Source: Limnomonas spitsbergensis (taxonomy: Eukaryota > Chlorophyta > Chlorophyceae > Chlamydomonadales). From it: 64,000 nt of DNA. The stretch lies in the NCBI GenBank assembly GCA_037349105.1, contig JAYJMM010000042.1:1467501-1531500 (forward strand), written 5' to 3'. How positions within the stretch are numbered: position 1 is the first letter of the stretch; every line of letters begins with the position of its first letter. Under the pieces are notes generated by a model. That model did no database searches. It was not told the DNA's origin and saw nothing but the letters and a program-made list of their open reading frames with translations. This document shows, in pieces, positions 1-10,844 of this stretch. The position numbers and the translations under genes are program-made.

Positions 1-44
1 TCACCCTGCCGCTACTGGTGCCCACCGTCAGTTACACAGTAGAG
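1..44 (+). CDS. 3' end of an internal exon, unidentified gene
   Basis: The window opens inside an open stretch reading LTLPLLVPTVSYTVE and ending at a good 5' splice site (GAG|GTACGT), phase 0. It joins in frame to the exon at 792..881. Together they look like one or two beta strands of a beta-sandwich; a BBS1-like C-terminal domain came to mind but I cannot support it. Three further decayed copies of this exon end follow within 400 bp, and copy 3 also keeps a usable donor, so which copy is spliced is uncertain. Confidence 0.45.
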
Positions 45-420
45 GTACGTTGGGGGAAGGGGTGTACAACATAAACAAAATGCCAGCTCACGCTGTCGCT
101 CTGGTGCCCACCTTCAGCTGCACGGTGGAACCGTTGAGGTAAGTTGGGTCTAGGCGCAATGGTTGTACATTCTAAGATGAGCTAATTTGGGTTGAGGGTC
201 AACGGTTGTACAGTGTAAAATGAGCTAAGTTGGGTTTAAGGTCAATGGTTGTACATTCTAAAATTAGTGTCAGCTCACCCTGCTGCTGTTGGTACCCACG
301 GTCAGCTACCCAGTACAGGTAAGTTGAGTGAAGGGTGAAGGGGCATATAACATGAACGAAGTGCCAGCTCACCCTAGCACTGCTGGTGACCACCTTCAGC
401 TATACGGTGGAGTGGTGTCT
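1..420 (+). repeat. Four tandem copies of an exon end plus its 5' splice site
   Basis: The segment starting CAGCTCACCCTG and containing GTGCCCACC.TCAG.TA occurs near 1, 88, 269 and 367. Copies 1 and 3 keep an open frame and a GTAcGT/GTAAGT donor, copy 2 has a frame break but keeps GTAAGT, and copy 4 has lost the donor. The intervening DNA is also shared (GTTGTACATTCTAA, AACATAAACAAA/AACATGAACGAA), so the unit is exon end plus the start of the intron. Confidence 0.75.
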
Positions 421-689
421 CGAGTAGCCTCAGTGGCAGCTGCTAATATGGCGGAATGGCTGGTGGGTCTGAGCAGGAGGGCTTGATGCACATGGTCTTC
501 ACGGCTGTAGGCTGCTAAGTGGCTGGATTTTAGCTGAATTGTAGCTGAATTGTGGCTGTACTGCACTGATTAGCATTCGAGAATTGCGAGCAGTTTTGAG
601 CAGTCAGGATTGTATGATCCCTTATCGTGCTGAAACCCCAAACTTGGTACCCTAAACCCTGAAACCAAACATTTGAGTAACGCCCCTCC

Positions 690-1034
690 TGTTGACTTCA
701 AATTGCAGATATGTGTGGACTGCCTGAACCCTCACTTTGACAGATTGGTGTGGACTTCCCGGACCCTGAACCTGAACCCTCATGTTGACAGATTGGTGTG
801 GACTGCCTGGACCCGGAGATGGGCAGTGACATGGTCACGGTCCTGCTGATGAGCCGCAGCAGCAGCATGCCCATCCTACAGGTGTGTGTGGTGCGTGGTG
901 TGTGTGTGTGTGGGGGGGGGTACCCAATGTTCCCTCTAGGGTGATCCAGCTACAATTCAGCTTCAACACAGAGTGTGGTGAGTCATGATCACGGTCCTGC
1001 TGATGAGCCGCAGCAGCTGCATGCCCTTCCTGCA
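690..1034 (+). repeat. Ghost copies of both edges of the 792..881 exon
   Basis: Two 5'-edge copies (from about 707 and 751: CAG followed by AT.TGTGTGGACT) precede the exon. One 3'-edge copy (about 978..1034: ATCACGGTCCTGCTGATGAG... ending CTGCAG|GTGG) follows it. This is the same edge-duplication pattern as in the large aminotransferase gene. Confidence 0.7.
792..881 (+). CDS. Internal exon, unidentified gene (30 codons)
   Basis: Ninety bases bounded by TTGACAG| and |GTGTGTG, phase 0 at both ends, with no stop. It begins IGVDCLDPEMGSDMV and ends LLMSRSSSMPILQ. It continues the plus-strand exon at the left edge of the window. The family is not recognised. The next exon downstream was not found before the retroelement-rich DNA at 1.8 kb. 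Confidence 0.5.
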
Positions 1035-1840
1035 GGTGGTTGGGACTGCTGATTTGAATGTGCTCCAGCTTCGCCTCAGATGCATCACAGGTTACAGCTG
1101 AGTGTGCCTAGGTGCTTGCTGCTGGGGCCATCTTTATGGTCAGGTTTTTATTTACACTACGGCACGCATAGGATGCAGCAGTGTATAATCTGCGAAAGTC
1201 TGTTCAAATATGGTTCCCAAACAACATCTGCAGGCACAGCTTAAGATGCCGCTGTCAGAGCCGGAGGAGGCGGCTTAGAGGGCAAGTAAAGGACAGGTCC
1301 GGGGGGTCCACCTCCTGGACAGGTGGAAAAAGGTGTGAAAGGCGGGGGAGGAGGAGGAGGACCAAATCCTGGCCCTGGAGGAGGATGCCCAGAATCCTCG
1401 CCACAAGAACACCACCTGGCTGAAAGGCTGCTAGACGCAGTAACGGCAGCTGCCCTGTCTGGAGAGGTGCCACCATGGCTTAGGACATGGCGTATGTGCG
1501 AGCTTTCATAGCATGCCCTCCATGGACTGACGACATGAACAGATCTACACACAGAGGCAGCGGCAGGCTAGTCACTTGGAAGCGTCTGTTCATTCTTTGT
1601 TATTGTTCCAGATGGTGCAAGGGCAGACGCAGGTTGCATCGCGTTTCATGGCATGGTTCGAATGGGACTAAGCGTAAGAATATCATTATTACCGCTTCAG
1701 CCTCTGAACGGATGTGTCCTGTGCTTGATTTCGGTTGGTGATTGGTTAAGGCGGTTGGTTATGTGCCTTATTATATGACTTCTCCCGAAAAGCTGGTACC
1801 GGCTCTGTAAAGTGTTTCTGTAAGTGCCAGCCACCAGTCA
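1035..1840. other. No gene recognised
   Basis: A GC-rich stretch with overlapping open frames on both strands around 1240..1510 (glycine/proline-rich on one strand, low-complexity on the other). There are no matching splice sites, no known motif and no repeat copies elsewhere in the window. Confidence 0.5.
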
Positions 1841-1841
1841 A

Positions 1842-1978
1842 TAACGTGACACCTCTGGGCCCGCTCAAATCTCGGCTGCGTGGGCGCCCAACCGTTCAGA
1901 AGGGGTAAAAGAAGAAACTGAAAGGAAGAGGGGGGGGGAAGGAACAAAAGGAGAGGCCGGGAGGGCAAAGAAGATCAG
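1842..1978 (-). mobile_element. Truncated non-LTR retroelement 3' end
   Basis: Carries the family terminus on the minus strand: TGGGCGCCCACGCAGCCGAG-type sequence followed by GGGCCCAGAGGTGTCACGTTATT. It is preceded by the purine-rich (pyrimidine-rich on the sense strand) 3' UTR, type A. No coding sequence is left. Confidence 0.7.
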
Positions 1979-2407
1979 CCAGCCACCAGTAACATGAGAC
2001 GATGATGTTCGGCCAGTGGCAAATCTGTAGGGTGGCCCTAGCAGCCGCAAGCCCTACTCTCTATGGTACCATGGTCCACTGGCTGTACGCCGGTACAGGT
2101 TTGATCCCCAGTGTCCCAGTGGCGGCTGCCCGGTGGCCTGTTGAAGGCTGTCTATTGTGCGCTAAAATTGACTCCATGGTACTCACAGGGGCCTCCCCAG
2201 GGTCGCTGTTAAGGCAGACTGCTGATGGAGGTCGATCTGGATGGCTGAAGAGACGGGGGGGGGGACCACAGTAGTACGGTCCACCATGTCGGTCGTGGAT
2301 TGGTCCCAATCGGCACAATAACGGCCATCCGGGGGACAGAAGCTGCACACGAGTGGGGGGCGCACTGCAATGTACTACTCCTGTTTCGTTATCGTGCAAG
2401 ACTGTTA

Positions 2408-2790
2408 ATGACGGTCCACCTCTGGGCCCTGCTGAAATACAACTTGACCACGTTGGCAAACAAAAAGTCAGCTAGGAAAGTCAAGGGAGAAGGCACAAGA
2501 GGAAAGCAAGATCACCCTCCAAACAACAACACAAAGGTCAGGCAAACCGTCCCCCCTAAAGAGACTAGCCTTCAAAAAGCTCTAATATATGTTCCACTAA
2601 ACCAGGGCCTTTCATACCTGCCTGCGGGCTCTTCGACTTCATGTCTGGTTGGGAGTAAAAAAGGAAAGGAACTTAAGGCTCCAGGAAAGACAGAGAGGAG
2701 CACAAAGGGCAAAGAAAAACACCCCTCAAGAAAACAGGAAGACAGACCGAAGGATCCCCGCCCCTGAAAGCAGGAAAGAAATGAAAAGAA
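2408..2790 (-). mobile_element. Truncated non-LTR retroelement 3' end (UTR type C)
   Basis: Begins with the reversed family terminus (GGTCCACCTCTGGGCCCTGC), followed by a UTR also found at 18.65..18.84 kb on the other strand: GTCAAGGGAGAAGGCACAAG, then CCTCCAAACAACAACACAAA. The copy is truncated and non-coding. Between 1980 and 2408 I see nothing recognisable. Confidence 0.6.
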
Positions 2791-3009
2791 AAAGCCAGGT
2801 CCCAGTGCGGCAAAAAAGACTAGACCTCAGGAAAGTCTACCACGCAGGACTGTGCATACGTAACATATCAGGGGCTTAGGTGCATGGCGTTTCGCTGCAT
2901 GGTCTGGGCCTTTGGACCCTGGGTTTAGAACAGTGCATACCCGCTGCTGAACGCACTGTTCTAAACCCTGGGTCTTGTGCACACATGGCTGGCTGCCAGT
3001 CAGACAATG

Positions 3010-3177
3010 GACCGGATTGGTGTTCTTCTCCTTCTTTCCCTCTTACCCACTTTTCCCTCCTCTCTTTTGTCCTGCCCCCTTGTGTTGTTTCCATCTCTCC
3101 TCCCAACTCTTTTTAGTCAGGCGCCCACGAGGCCAATCCTTTTTGAGCAGGGCCCAGAGGTGCCACGTCATTGACAA
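3010..3177 (+). mobile_element. Truncated non-LTR retroelement 3' end
   Basis: A pyrimidine-rich UTR followed by the family terminus (AGGCGCCCACGAGGCC ... GGGCCCAGAGGTGCCACGTC). It is adjacent to the minus-strand copy upstream. Confidence 0.7.
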
Positions 3178-3394
3178 TGGACCGGATTTATGTCCTCATT
3201 GGTGTTTAGAACGGTGTATACCCACTGGGCCCTGCTGAACGCTCGGCCACGTGGGACTGGTAGGGAATGACTAGGCTCAATTCCAGCTACCATGCACAGC
3301 CTGGGCCATGGTGCAGCCATGCCATCCTCCTATGTGAGGGGGCAGGAACATGGAACCCGGCGCTCTAGTCGGGGGGAGAGAGAAGATCGTTTGG

Positions 3395-3464
3395 CGGGTC
3401 CGATCCCTCAACCTCTGGGTATGGATGCCACCAGCGTTATACCACTGGACCATTTCCCCACCTC
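3395..3464 (-). tRNA. Degenerate tRNA-like sequence (possible SINE head)
   Basis: Read on the minus strand it starts GGTGGGGAAATGGTCCAGTG and has a good A-box (TGGTCCAGTGGTATAACGC). At the right distance lies a damaged B-box region (GGGATCGGACCC in place of GGTTCGAATCC). The acceptor and T stems do not pair fully, so it is a pseudogene or SINE-derived rather than a working tRNA. No anticodon can be assigned. Confidence 0.35.
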
Positions 3465-3469
3465 ATTGG

Positions 3470-4115
3470 TGTGATACTGCCTGCTGATGTGCCCGGTGCC
3501 CTACAGATTTTACATCTTAGTTGTGTGCAGGCCACTGAATACTGAAGCAGGGATTTAAGCTATCCAGCAGATCTCATATCTCCACGGCAGAGAGCAAAAT
3601 TGTCTCCCTCCCCAGGCGCAGCCATGCATCTCTGCCATGCTTTATAAATTTTGCTGGCCGGCAGTCCTGCACGTCGGTGCACCGACATCTGACCAGCCTT
3701 AAATCCATGTTAGACCATTCCTGGTCACTAGTATTATTCGACACTGGCTGCTGGTTGAGGAAGGGTTGAAATCCCCAAGTTCATGCTATAGGCGCGGGAA
3801 AAAGAGGGAACGCTTATGAGAAGGGGCCTTGCCCGATCACACTGTCTCCGCTCCCTTGCTGCGAACAGCTCTGCCCCATGCCCCATCAATTGATGATACC
3901 GGGGCCGAGGGGGACGTAAATGTCAAAGTTATTTGCTGGTTCACACTGCTCTCCCTCACTTTGCATTCTTGGGAGACGAGGGTGGACAGTCTTTGTGTTA
4001 AAAGGCCTTGCCCGGTTACATCGTATCCGACTGATTGCTGCATGCAGCTTTATTCGCCCCTGCCTAGTCAGGTAACAGGTGCGGGGACCTGGGGGGGGGA
4101 GCTACTCCGCTTATG
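3470..4115. other. No gene recognised
   Basis: Open frames on both strands at 3829..4122 are short and show no motif or splice context. No repeat copies were noticed. Confidence 0.5.
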
Positions 4116-4116
4116 G

Positions 4117-4260
4117 CAATGACAGTACACCTCTGGCCCATGCCGCAAAGGCTTGGCCGCATGGGCGCCCGACTGTCTGGTCGGGAGGAAAATAAACTAG
4201 GGACACAGGAGAAAGGAAGGGAACAGACGGAAAAAGGGAAAATACCATCCCATGTGAGGG
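4117..4260 (-). mobile_element. Truncated non-LTR retroelement 3' end (UTR type B)
   Basis: Reversed family terminus (ACACCTCTGGCCCATGC, CCGCATGGGCGCCCGACTGT) followed by the type B UTR (CGGGAGGAAAATAAACTAGG). The same UTR appears in the plus-strand copies at 59.4 and 59.9 kb. Confidence 0.7.
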
Positions 4261-4309
4261 GGCATTGACTGGTCACACTGAATCTAGTCAAGAGTGCACT
4301 AGGACAAAT

Positions 4310-4945
4310 ACTAATGCCCGTCGCGTCTGCCCAAACGTGGCCTGGTACCAGCACATAAAATGAACGACCTTCGGCAACGCCCTGCCACCTCCTTAAGGTG
4401 GTCTGGCGCACAGTAAATTGATGACCAGCGGAAATGCCCAGGCGCTTCCCAAGGGTGGCGTGGGGCACTGTAAATTAAAGATTTCTTACAAAACCCAGCT
4501 GCTTCCTAAAGGTGGTCTCACTGGTGCACACTGAATTTAAGCTAACGGCAATACCCAATGACCCAGCCGTGTACCTGAGGTAGTCTGGTGGACACTAAAT
4601 TTAAGACTGGAAATGTCCAGCCGCCTCCCATTGGTGGTCTGATGCACCAGAAATTAATGACTTATGGTAAAAACGAAACCCAGCCGTCTCCCAGAGCTGG
4701 TCTGGTGCTCACTAAATTTAAGACTACTGGCAATGCCCAGCAGTCTATGAAAGAGGGTCTGGTGCTCACTAAAATAATGACTCACGGCAAAACCCAGCCT
4801 CCGCCTTTAAATGGTCACGAGCACAGCAAATGAATGACTAACGGAAATGCCCAAGCGCCTCCTAAAAGTGATGTGGCGCATACTTAATTAAAGATCGCCG
4901 GCATTATTCAGCCGCCTCCCGAAGATGATCTGGTGCACACAAAAT
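4310..4945 (+). repeat. Degenerate minisatellite, about 60-bp unit, about ten copies
   Basis: Units follow the pattern GCCCAGCCGCCTCCC..., GGTGGTCTGGTGCACACTAA, ATTTAAGACTAACGGCAAT with many substitutions and small indels. It lies 3' of the MLKL-like gene on the opposite strand and may overlap its 3' UTR. An 81-residue open frame across 4588..4833 is a by-product of the repeat. Confidence 0.75.
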
Positions 4946-5150
4946 AAACACTTGTAAGCATGGTTCTTGGTTCTTGGTTCTCGGCGGCTGCAGCAGCCCC
5001 GGTGGCCCCGGTGGTTACGGCAGTCCCAGTGGCCACAGTGGCCCCCATGGCTACGGCGGCGCCGGTGCTGGCGCAGGTCCTGGGCCAGCAATGGGAGCAA
5101 CTTCCCGACAATGCGCAGGTGACCTTCGTGCCAACCCTGGGGACCCGCAG

Positions 5151-5885
5151 CTACCCGCCAACCCGAGGGTGACCTTCCCGCCAACGCTGCAAACTTTCGA
5201 AAATAGCGTATTTCTTCTTGGGCACTGGCACTTGAACAGCCTTCAGTAAGGCCGTCATCGGTTTGACTCGAGCATCTGCCAGTCCCCTTGCAATGACTAC
5301 ATCAATTTCGCGCCCGGTGTCCTCATCTACGACTGGCTCGACCTCTGCAACTGCCACACCCATGTTCCGGATCACTCCGTCGGCCCTTGCATGACGAATG
5401 CAGACGTGCAACAGGTGTCCAGTTTGAACATCAGGATTGAAGTCTGGGCAGTCCTTCACCACTGCAGCGGCACTAAACACCTTAAAAGTGCGCTCGGCCT
5501 CACCCTCGCAGCGACCGCCCACCTGTAGCCCAGCCTTTGGCAACGAGAAGCCCATGCACTGCCCTTCTGTAGCATCCGGAGTTTCATCGTGCTTCCAGAC
5601 CTTAGGCTCGAAGAACAAGGCTGTGCTGCCATGCTCACCAACCAGCCGGAGGTCACCGTGGTGCAGCTGCTTGAAGTACGTGTCCTCTACGGCTTTAGTG
5701 GCATTTGCATTAAGGACGTGGCCGGTTAGGAGGGCCTGGCAAAAGTGGTGGCGGGCCTTTTCCAGATCGGCGAGCGCTTGCGTGACCTTGGCCAGGTTGC
5801 CTCTTGCCGATAAGAAGCGTTTGAGGCTGCCACAGCAGCCCGGTTCTGCCAATGTCTTGAAGAATTCTTGAGCATCTTCCAGGGC
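5151..5885 (-). CDS. 3' exon of putative MLKL/HeLo-type helical domain protein
   Basis: A long exon that starts after AATGTCTCAG| in phase 0 and stays open for 244 codons to a stop at 5151. It opens ALEDAQEFFKTLAEPG, then GSLKRFLSARGNLAKVTQAL and DLEKARHHFCQALL. This is the helix pattern of MLKL N-terminal-type domains, a four-helix bundle used in plant, fungal and animal cell-death and immune adaptors. The assignment is pattern-based, without a search. The remaining 170 or so residues (for example GSTALFFEPKVWKHDETPD and EPVVDEDTGREIDVVIARGL) look like a globular beta-rich domain I do not recognise. It joins in phase to the exon at 6100..6513. The alternative is an unrelated helical protein. 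Confidence 0.6.
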   Translation of the reverse strand, partial: ALEDAQEFFKTLAEPGCCGSLKRFLSARGNLAKVTQALADLEKARHHFCQALLTGHVLNANATKAVEDTYFKQLHHGDLRLVGEHGSTALFFEPKVWKHDETPDATEGQCMGFSLPKAGLQVGGRCEGEAERTFKVFSAAAVVKDCPDFNPDVQTGHLLHVCIRHARADGVIRNMGVAVAEVEPVVDEDTGREIDVVIARGLADARVKPMTALLKAVQVPVPKKKYAIFESLQRWREGHPRVGG

Positions 5886-6099
5886 CTGAGACATTGAAGA
5901 GGGACGCGGTTTGTGTGTTGGTTGAACCTTGATCCTTGCAATGCCCACCCTATACCTAGTAGCATGCCAGCAAAGTCGTGAAAGGAACTTTATTGAACCC
6001 AGCACCCCATCTCCTACATCGAATACATGGTCCCGTGGGATGGGTAGTGGGTACCCTGGGCTCCCTGAGACCTGAGTGGGGTTCCCATTCCAAGCTCAC

Positions 6100-6513
6100 C
6101 ATCTGAAGCATAGCTAGGTGTAGCTTGCCAGCTGCTTTTTTCCAGAATTCATTGGTTTCTGAAAACCCTCGCTCCTGTTGAAGGCTGCCAAAAATCTCCA
6201 TGATCAACGCCACGTCAATGGCCAGGACCAGTGATTTCAGGCCTACAGCCGCTTGCGCTCTGAGCTGAGCAAAGACGCCGCCGGCAACCCCCATGACGGC
6301 GCCAGCACCCCATGGTAGGCCTGTACCCAAGATGCAGAATGCAGAGAGGGCTCCTTAAGCAGCTGTTATGTTGGCCGTATTTCTCGTTTTAGATCGGAGA
6401 GACGCCACAAGAACTTCCACTTGTTTATCTGGAAACGATCTGAGAAGTTCTGCATTTTGTGCCAGACGCTCTGCTTCTGGTCCTTCGAGAGCATCCTCTT
6501 CACCAGGAGCCAC
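6100..6513 (-). CDS. Upstream exon of the same gene, with an in-frame TAA
   Basis: Bounded by GGTTGCAG|GTGGCTCC and CAGATG|GTGAGC. It is 414 bases (138 codons) and phase 0 into the next exon (intron 5886..6099, 214 bp). It reads VAPGEEDALEGPEAERLAQN at the start and later a glycine-rich hydrophobic stretch (GAGAVMGVAGGVFAQLRAQ) before an amphipathic helix ending KLHLAMLQM. An in-frame TAA at 6355..6357 (sense strand) breaks the frame after NTANITAA. Either this is a pseudogene, the base is an error, or a short unseen intron removes it. No start codon or upstream exon was found. Confidence 0.5.
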
Positions 6514-7430
6514 CTGCAACCATTGTATCAGGCTACGATATCAGCTTGTCATTCATTTGTCAAATACAGCTAGAGGATGTGATGATGCGGGTGCAATGCG
6601 ACTACTCTTAACCCTACACAAACTCAATCCTGACTGATATCAAAAGATTCAGGGAGTGCAGATCACTATAGGCTTCATTTAGGGAGGTCATCATCTAGTT
6701 GCTGCATGCTGCAGTATTATCGACCTTGCCTTAGATGGTGAGCACCCCATATTGCCAAAAATCCGTGTGAAGGGATGTCAGAAGTCAGAACCCCGAATCT
6801 ACAGAAACAGAGGTTTGATGGATGACGAAAATCGGACTATCTTGTGCGCCTTTCGGCAGCAAACAAGTGTAAAGTGAACGAACCGTGCAATACGACTGGT
6901 AACTAACAGGATAGGGAGCACCGGTAGCCACCGCGGTGGGGAGCAGTAGCCGAGTTGTCTTAATGTCTCCCTTCAGAGGAGAAATGCCGCAATCGACACG
7001 AGCTGTGTTACAAAGTCCAAAGAAATGTGGCAGAAGTAGTATGGTCCATTTTGGTTGTGCAGAGCCACGAAATATAGAAGGCAAAGGTCGATCTTTGATC
7101 GAAGGGAACATAGCACTACACGTAAGGTAAGGTACGGTACGCGTTCATCAGTCATGCATACACGGGTGCGGGTGGCGTCCGACAGCAGGAAATCTTGTGC
7201 CGACTGAGGCAGAACATGCTGCAACTTGTTTCTCGAGGAAACATTCATTACAAGAAGGCACGATAGCGCATTTACCTCGCATATTTTGCCAATATGCAGG
7301 CTGGGTGGGTGGCCAAATCCCACCGTCAATTTTTCATTTTCGGCGCAATTTACCGATTTCCCCACGAGCGACGGTCGGGCTGATCACGACAGGAATGCAG
7401 ATTGACTGGAGAACTCATCCGCTGGCATGC
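6514..7430. other. No gene recognised
   Basis: Short frames on the minus strand (6785..7111 and 6973..7365) have no supported splice sites or motif. A further exon of the minus-strand gene could be here, but I cannot place one. Confidence 0.4.
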
Positions 7431-8830
7431 AGAAATCAGGTAGAGGCAAGGGGATGTGCTGGAGGGGACGAGGGCAGTGGGCATGACCTGCAGATCCACT
7501 ACACCTTCCTGCAGTTCATGGAAGCGGATGGTAGCTGGCAGGGTAGGCAGAGGGTCAGGAGGTTTGTGCTGATGGCAGGGTGAAGGCGACATTGGGCGTG
7601 AACTGCAAAACTCCTGCCCTTCCGCCCATGCACCGACCTCTCGGCCCATGCCCATGTGCCTGGGAGGGCCTCTTCCTTCGGGAAGGTATCTGGCAGGGGT
7701 CAGGAGGTATGTGCTGATGGCAGGGTGCAGGTAACGGTGGGCGTGAACTGCAGAAAGCTGTCATGGAGTATGCACTTCATGACTTCATGGATGCTAGGCA
7801 AGGGGGCAGAATCTCTGTGTCGGTGGCAGGGTAGACGACAACATGCAATATTTAGTGCATCGTGGGGTGGTCTCCATGCACATGCATGGTGGGGTGGTCT
7901 CTATCTGGATGTGGGCAGATCCTTCCCGAGCCCACACAACATTTCAGGCCTTGTCTGCTAATAGGCAGGTGCATGCGCGTGTGTCCGCGCTTGTGCGTGG
8001 GAGGGATCATGCGCCCTAGGGCATGCACAATGAAGGTCAAGTGTGCGCATGGGCATGCTGTCGGCCCAGGCAACGGTGGGCATTCACTACAAAATTCTAT
8101 AGAGGAGGCTGTAAATCACTGTAGCGGCTGACAACAGGTGATGGGCAGGAGTTCTGTGTGGGTGAAGGGTTGAAGGTATCGATGGCGTGTACTACGGAAA
8201 GCTATTGAGGAGTTTGCAGTTCACGGAAGAATGCAAGAAGCAGGCAGGGGGGGGGGGGAGGTTGTGGGAGGGAGGGTGGTGGTGATGGTGCGTATGGACT
8301 GCATAATGTTTTTGAGTTATTTGCAATTCATGGAAGCGGCCGAAAACAGGCTACGGGGAGGAGCTTTCTTTGCGTGGGGGGGTGAAGGCATCGGTTCGCG
8401 TTGACTGCAGAAATTTGTAAAGGAGTTTGCAGTACTCATGCGCAGGCAGGAATCAGGCATGGCAGGGCCGGCCGAGGGGGGGGGGGGGCGGTATGTGTGG
8501 GAAGTGGGGGGGAGGTGACGGTGGGTTTGAGCTGCAGAACGCTGTTAAGGAGATTGCAGTTTTCAAAAACAGAAGGAACTTGGCGAGGGGCAGGAGGTTG
8601 ATATTGATGGCAGGGTGGCAGGGTTCAAGCAACAATGGCATGAACTACATAATTATCTTTAGCGTTGTGCACTTTCCGGAAGTGGAAGGAAGCTGTGAGG
8701 GGGGCATTGTTTTGTGTTGATGGCGAGGTACAAGCAACGGAGGGCGGCCTGAAGCGCTATCAAGGGTACAGAGTTTTGTGCTGAAGGTTATTGCAAGTAG
8801 CGGTGGGAGTGAACAGCAAAGTGTTGTAAA
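7430..8830 (+). repeat. Degenerate minisatellite, roughly 110-bp unit
   Basis: Recurrent words about every 110 bp: GTTCATGGAAGCGG/GTTCACGGAAGCGG, GGCAGG, GGTTTGTGCTGATGGCAGGG, and GGTGGGCGTGAACTGCAAA. Spacing varies and individual units are strongly diverged, with G-runs expanded to 10 to 13. The better conserved part of the same family lies at 9460..9865. Confidence 0.7.
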
Positions 8831-9460
8831 CAAATTGTGTACGTCCGCTTTCTGGGTGCTGGATACCCCCGAGCTTTGCCTACACGAGCCTGTCCATGCT
8901 GTTATCGGCATGTTTTATGCTTCGCAGGCTGATATCGGTTCTGTGTGTGAACTTCACTGAGATCGATGCCACTCTCGGTCGATTGGGGATTGCAGCAGTG
9001 TTAGCGATCGGTCATTCGATGCTGACCTGTCAATTGTCACCTATCATCGCAACGAACGGTGCACAGGCCGCATGCTCAGACCCTGGCTCCCTCAGCGCCC
9101 ACGCTCGAGGCCCAGCGACTGGAACTCTCTAGAGTCCACACGCTTTGCTCCACGGTTGGCAAAGAGTGTCGCAGACACGTGTCAGCGACACAGTGAAGCC
9201 AAATGGCATAAATTTCTACGTTTCATTGCTCTCATTATTTCCGTTTTTTCGATGCCGAGCTCGCGGCCCCAGGGGCCCTCCCCAAGTTTCACATGTTTGG
9301 TGCAGACACGTGTCGCTCGAGGCTTGCAACCCAGAAGCCACCGTCAAGTGTAGCAAACGCGACAAATCCCTCTCGTAGTTTGGGCCTCTGGGCCCGAAAC
9401 CCCGTGCGGCCTCTGCGAGACGCATCCCTGCCGAGACCAACAGAGTGAAAACTTGGTCAC
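8830..9460. other. Spacer between two minisatellite blocks
   Basis: Not repetitive within the window. Open frames on both strands (9072..9464) carry no motif. Confidence 0.4.
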
Positions 9461-9865
9461 TCAAACTGCAAAAACCTCTGTAGTAGCGGACGTAAGGAAT
9501 CTGTGGTTCACGGAAAGCGGCAAGAGACTGGCAGGGGGGGCAGAGGTTAGTGCTGAAGGTTGGTGCAAGCAGCGGTGGGAGTGAACTACAAAGTGTTTTA
9601 AAGGAATTTGTGGCTCACATACAGCATCAAGAGACTGGCAGGGGGGGGCAGAGGTTAGTGCTGAAGGTTGTTGCAAGCAGCGGTGGGAGTGAAGTGTTGT
9701 AAAGGAATTTGTGGTTCACAGAAAGCGGCAAGAGACTGGCAGGGGGGGCAGAGGTTAGTGCTGATGGTTGACTGCAGACAGCGGTGGGAGTGAACTGCAA
9801 AATCCTGTAAAGGAATCTGCGGTTCACGGAAAGCGGCAGGAGGTTGGCAGGGGGGCAAAGGATTA
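9460..9865 (+). repeat. Minisatellite, about 110-bp unit, four clear copies
   Basis: Units contain AAAGGAATTTGTGGTTCACA, AGCGGCAAGAGACTGGCAGG, GGGGGGCAGAGGTTAGTGCT and AGCAGCGGTGGGAGTGAACT. It is the younger part of the 7.4..8.8 kb family. On the minus strand it gives a repeated frame (QPSALTSAPPASLLPLSVNH), which I regard as fortuitous. Confidence 0.8.
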
Positions 9866-9869
9866 TGTT

Positions 9870-10300
9870 AGGTAGCTTCTGAATGTTTGACAAAATGTAT
9901 GGCATGTATATCTTCGAGTGTTTGAGTACCTCTGAATCGACTTCAAACCCCTATGTCTGAGATCTCCCACATCCCATTGGGAATGAATAATTTCTTCTGC
10001 ATAAGTAACTTGGCACATGTCTCGTGGCAAGCTCCAATTTTATGCAACATAAACAAACTTCACAACCGCGCATATTGATGCCCAAGCACTTTGCCTCTAG
10101 CCTGCCGCAGTGCCGCGTGTCGATGTCTGCAGAGGAATGTGATAAGCAATACCTTGGGATGTTCAAGCAACATCGATAACACGGATACAAGTAACTCTAT
10201 TATAACATTAAGACAAGTAAATATATAATTGCATACCGGTAGAGACAAGCGTCTTTTCTCCTTTTCCCCAGCCGTTTGCGTACCCTTGACATTCCCCCCC
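9870..10300. other. No gene recognised
   Basis: AT-richer unique DNA with only short frames and no motif or repeat. Confidence 0.4.
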
Positions 10301-10635
10301 TTGTCTTTGACTGGTAGATTTTGTGAAGGGATAGAGCATTGCTAGGGTCTTCAAGGGCTGAAGATTCGGATTACCTTTTCCCTTGGAGCATCCTTTTGTT
10401 CCCCTCTTGCTTCTGTCCTCACTTCGTTTTTGCTAATTTGAGAGTAAAGTTCTGAACGGGAAAGGGAATCTTCATACTTCATTTCCTTTTGGGGGTGATC
10501 TTTTCCTTCTCCTTTTCCGCTGAAAACGTGCGGTGCATATCTTTGATGTCTCCTCTACCTTTCAGGTTTTCCCCTCATGACCAGCGTCCGAGCCTCTTTT
10601 GAGCATGGCCCATAGGTGTAACGTCATTGGCATAG
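10300..10635 (+). mobile_element. Truncated non-LTR retroelement 3' end
   Basis: UTR words GCTAGGGTCTTCAAGGGCTG and CATTTCCTTTTGGGGGTGAT, then the terminus (GCCTCTTTTGAGCATGGCCC, GGTGTAACGTCATTGGCAT). The 5' limit is uncertain. Confidence 0.6.
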
Positions 10636-10844
10636 AGACGAGTGCAAGGTAATCAGTTTGAATCCCCACATGTTGGGGCCCGATCCTGCAGCGACACATT
10701 TTAAGCCATCCACACATACCAGAGCTTCGGTATAGACGAGCTTCCTTTCTCCTCCCCCCCAACCTTTTTAAATGCCCCTTCACCTTATTTCCCCTTTCCA
10801 GATTATCCGACTTTCTGCCTAATGTGCTTATTTCATTTCTCTGT

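Noticed and set aside
1241..1552. Proline/glycine-rich protein on either strand
   Set aside because: GC-rich low-complexity DNA open on both strands, with no splice signals or motif.
2061..2459. 132-codon minus-strand ORF
   Set aside because: Runs into retroelement tail DNA at its start; overlapping frames on both strands; no recognisable domain.
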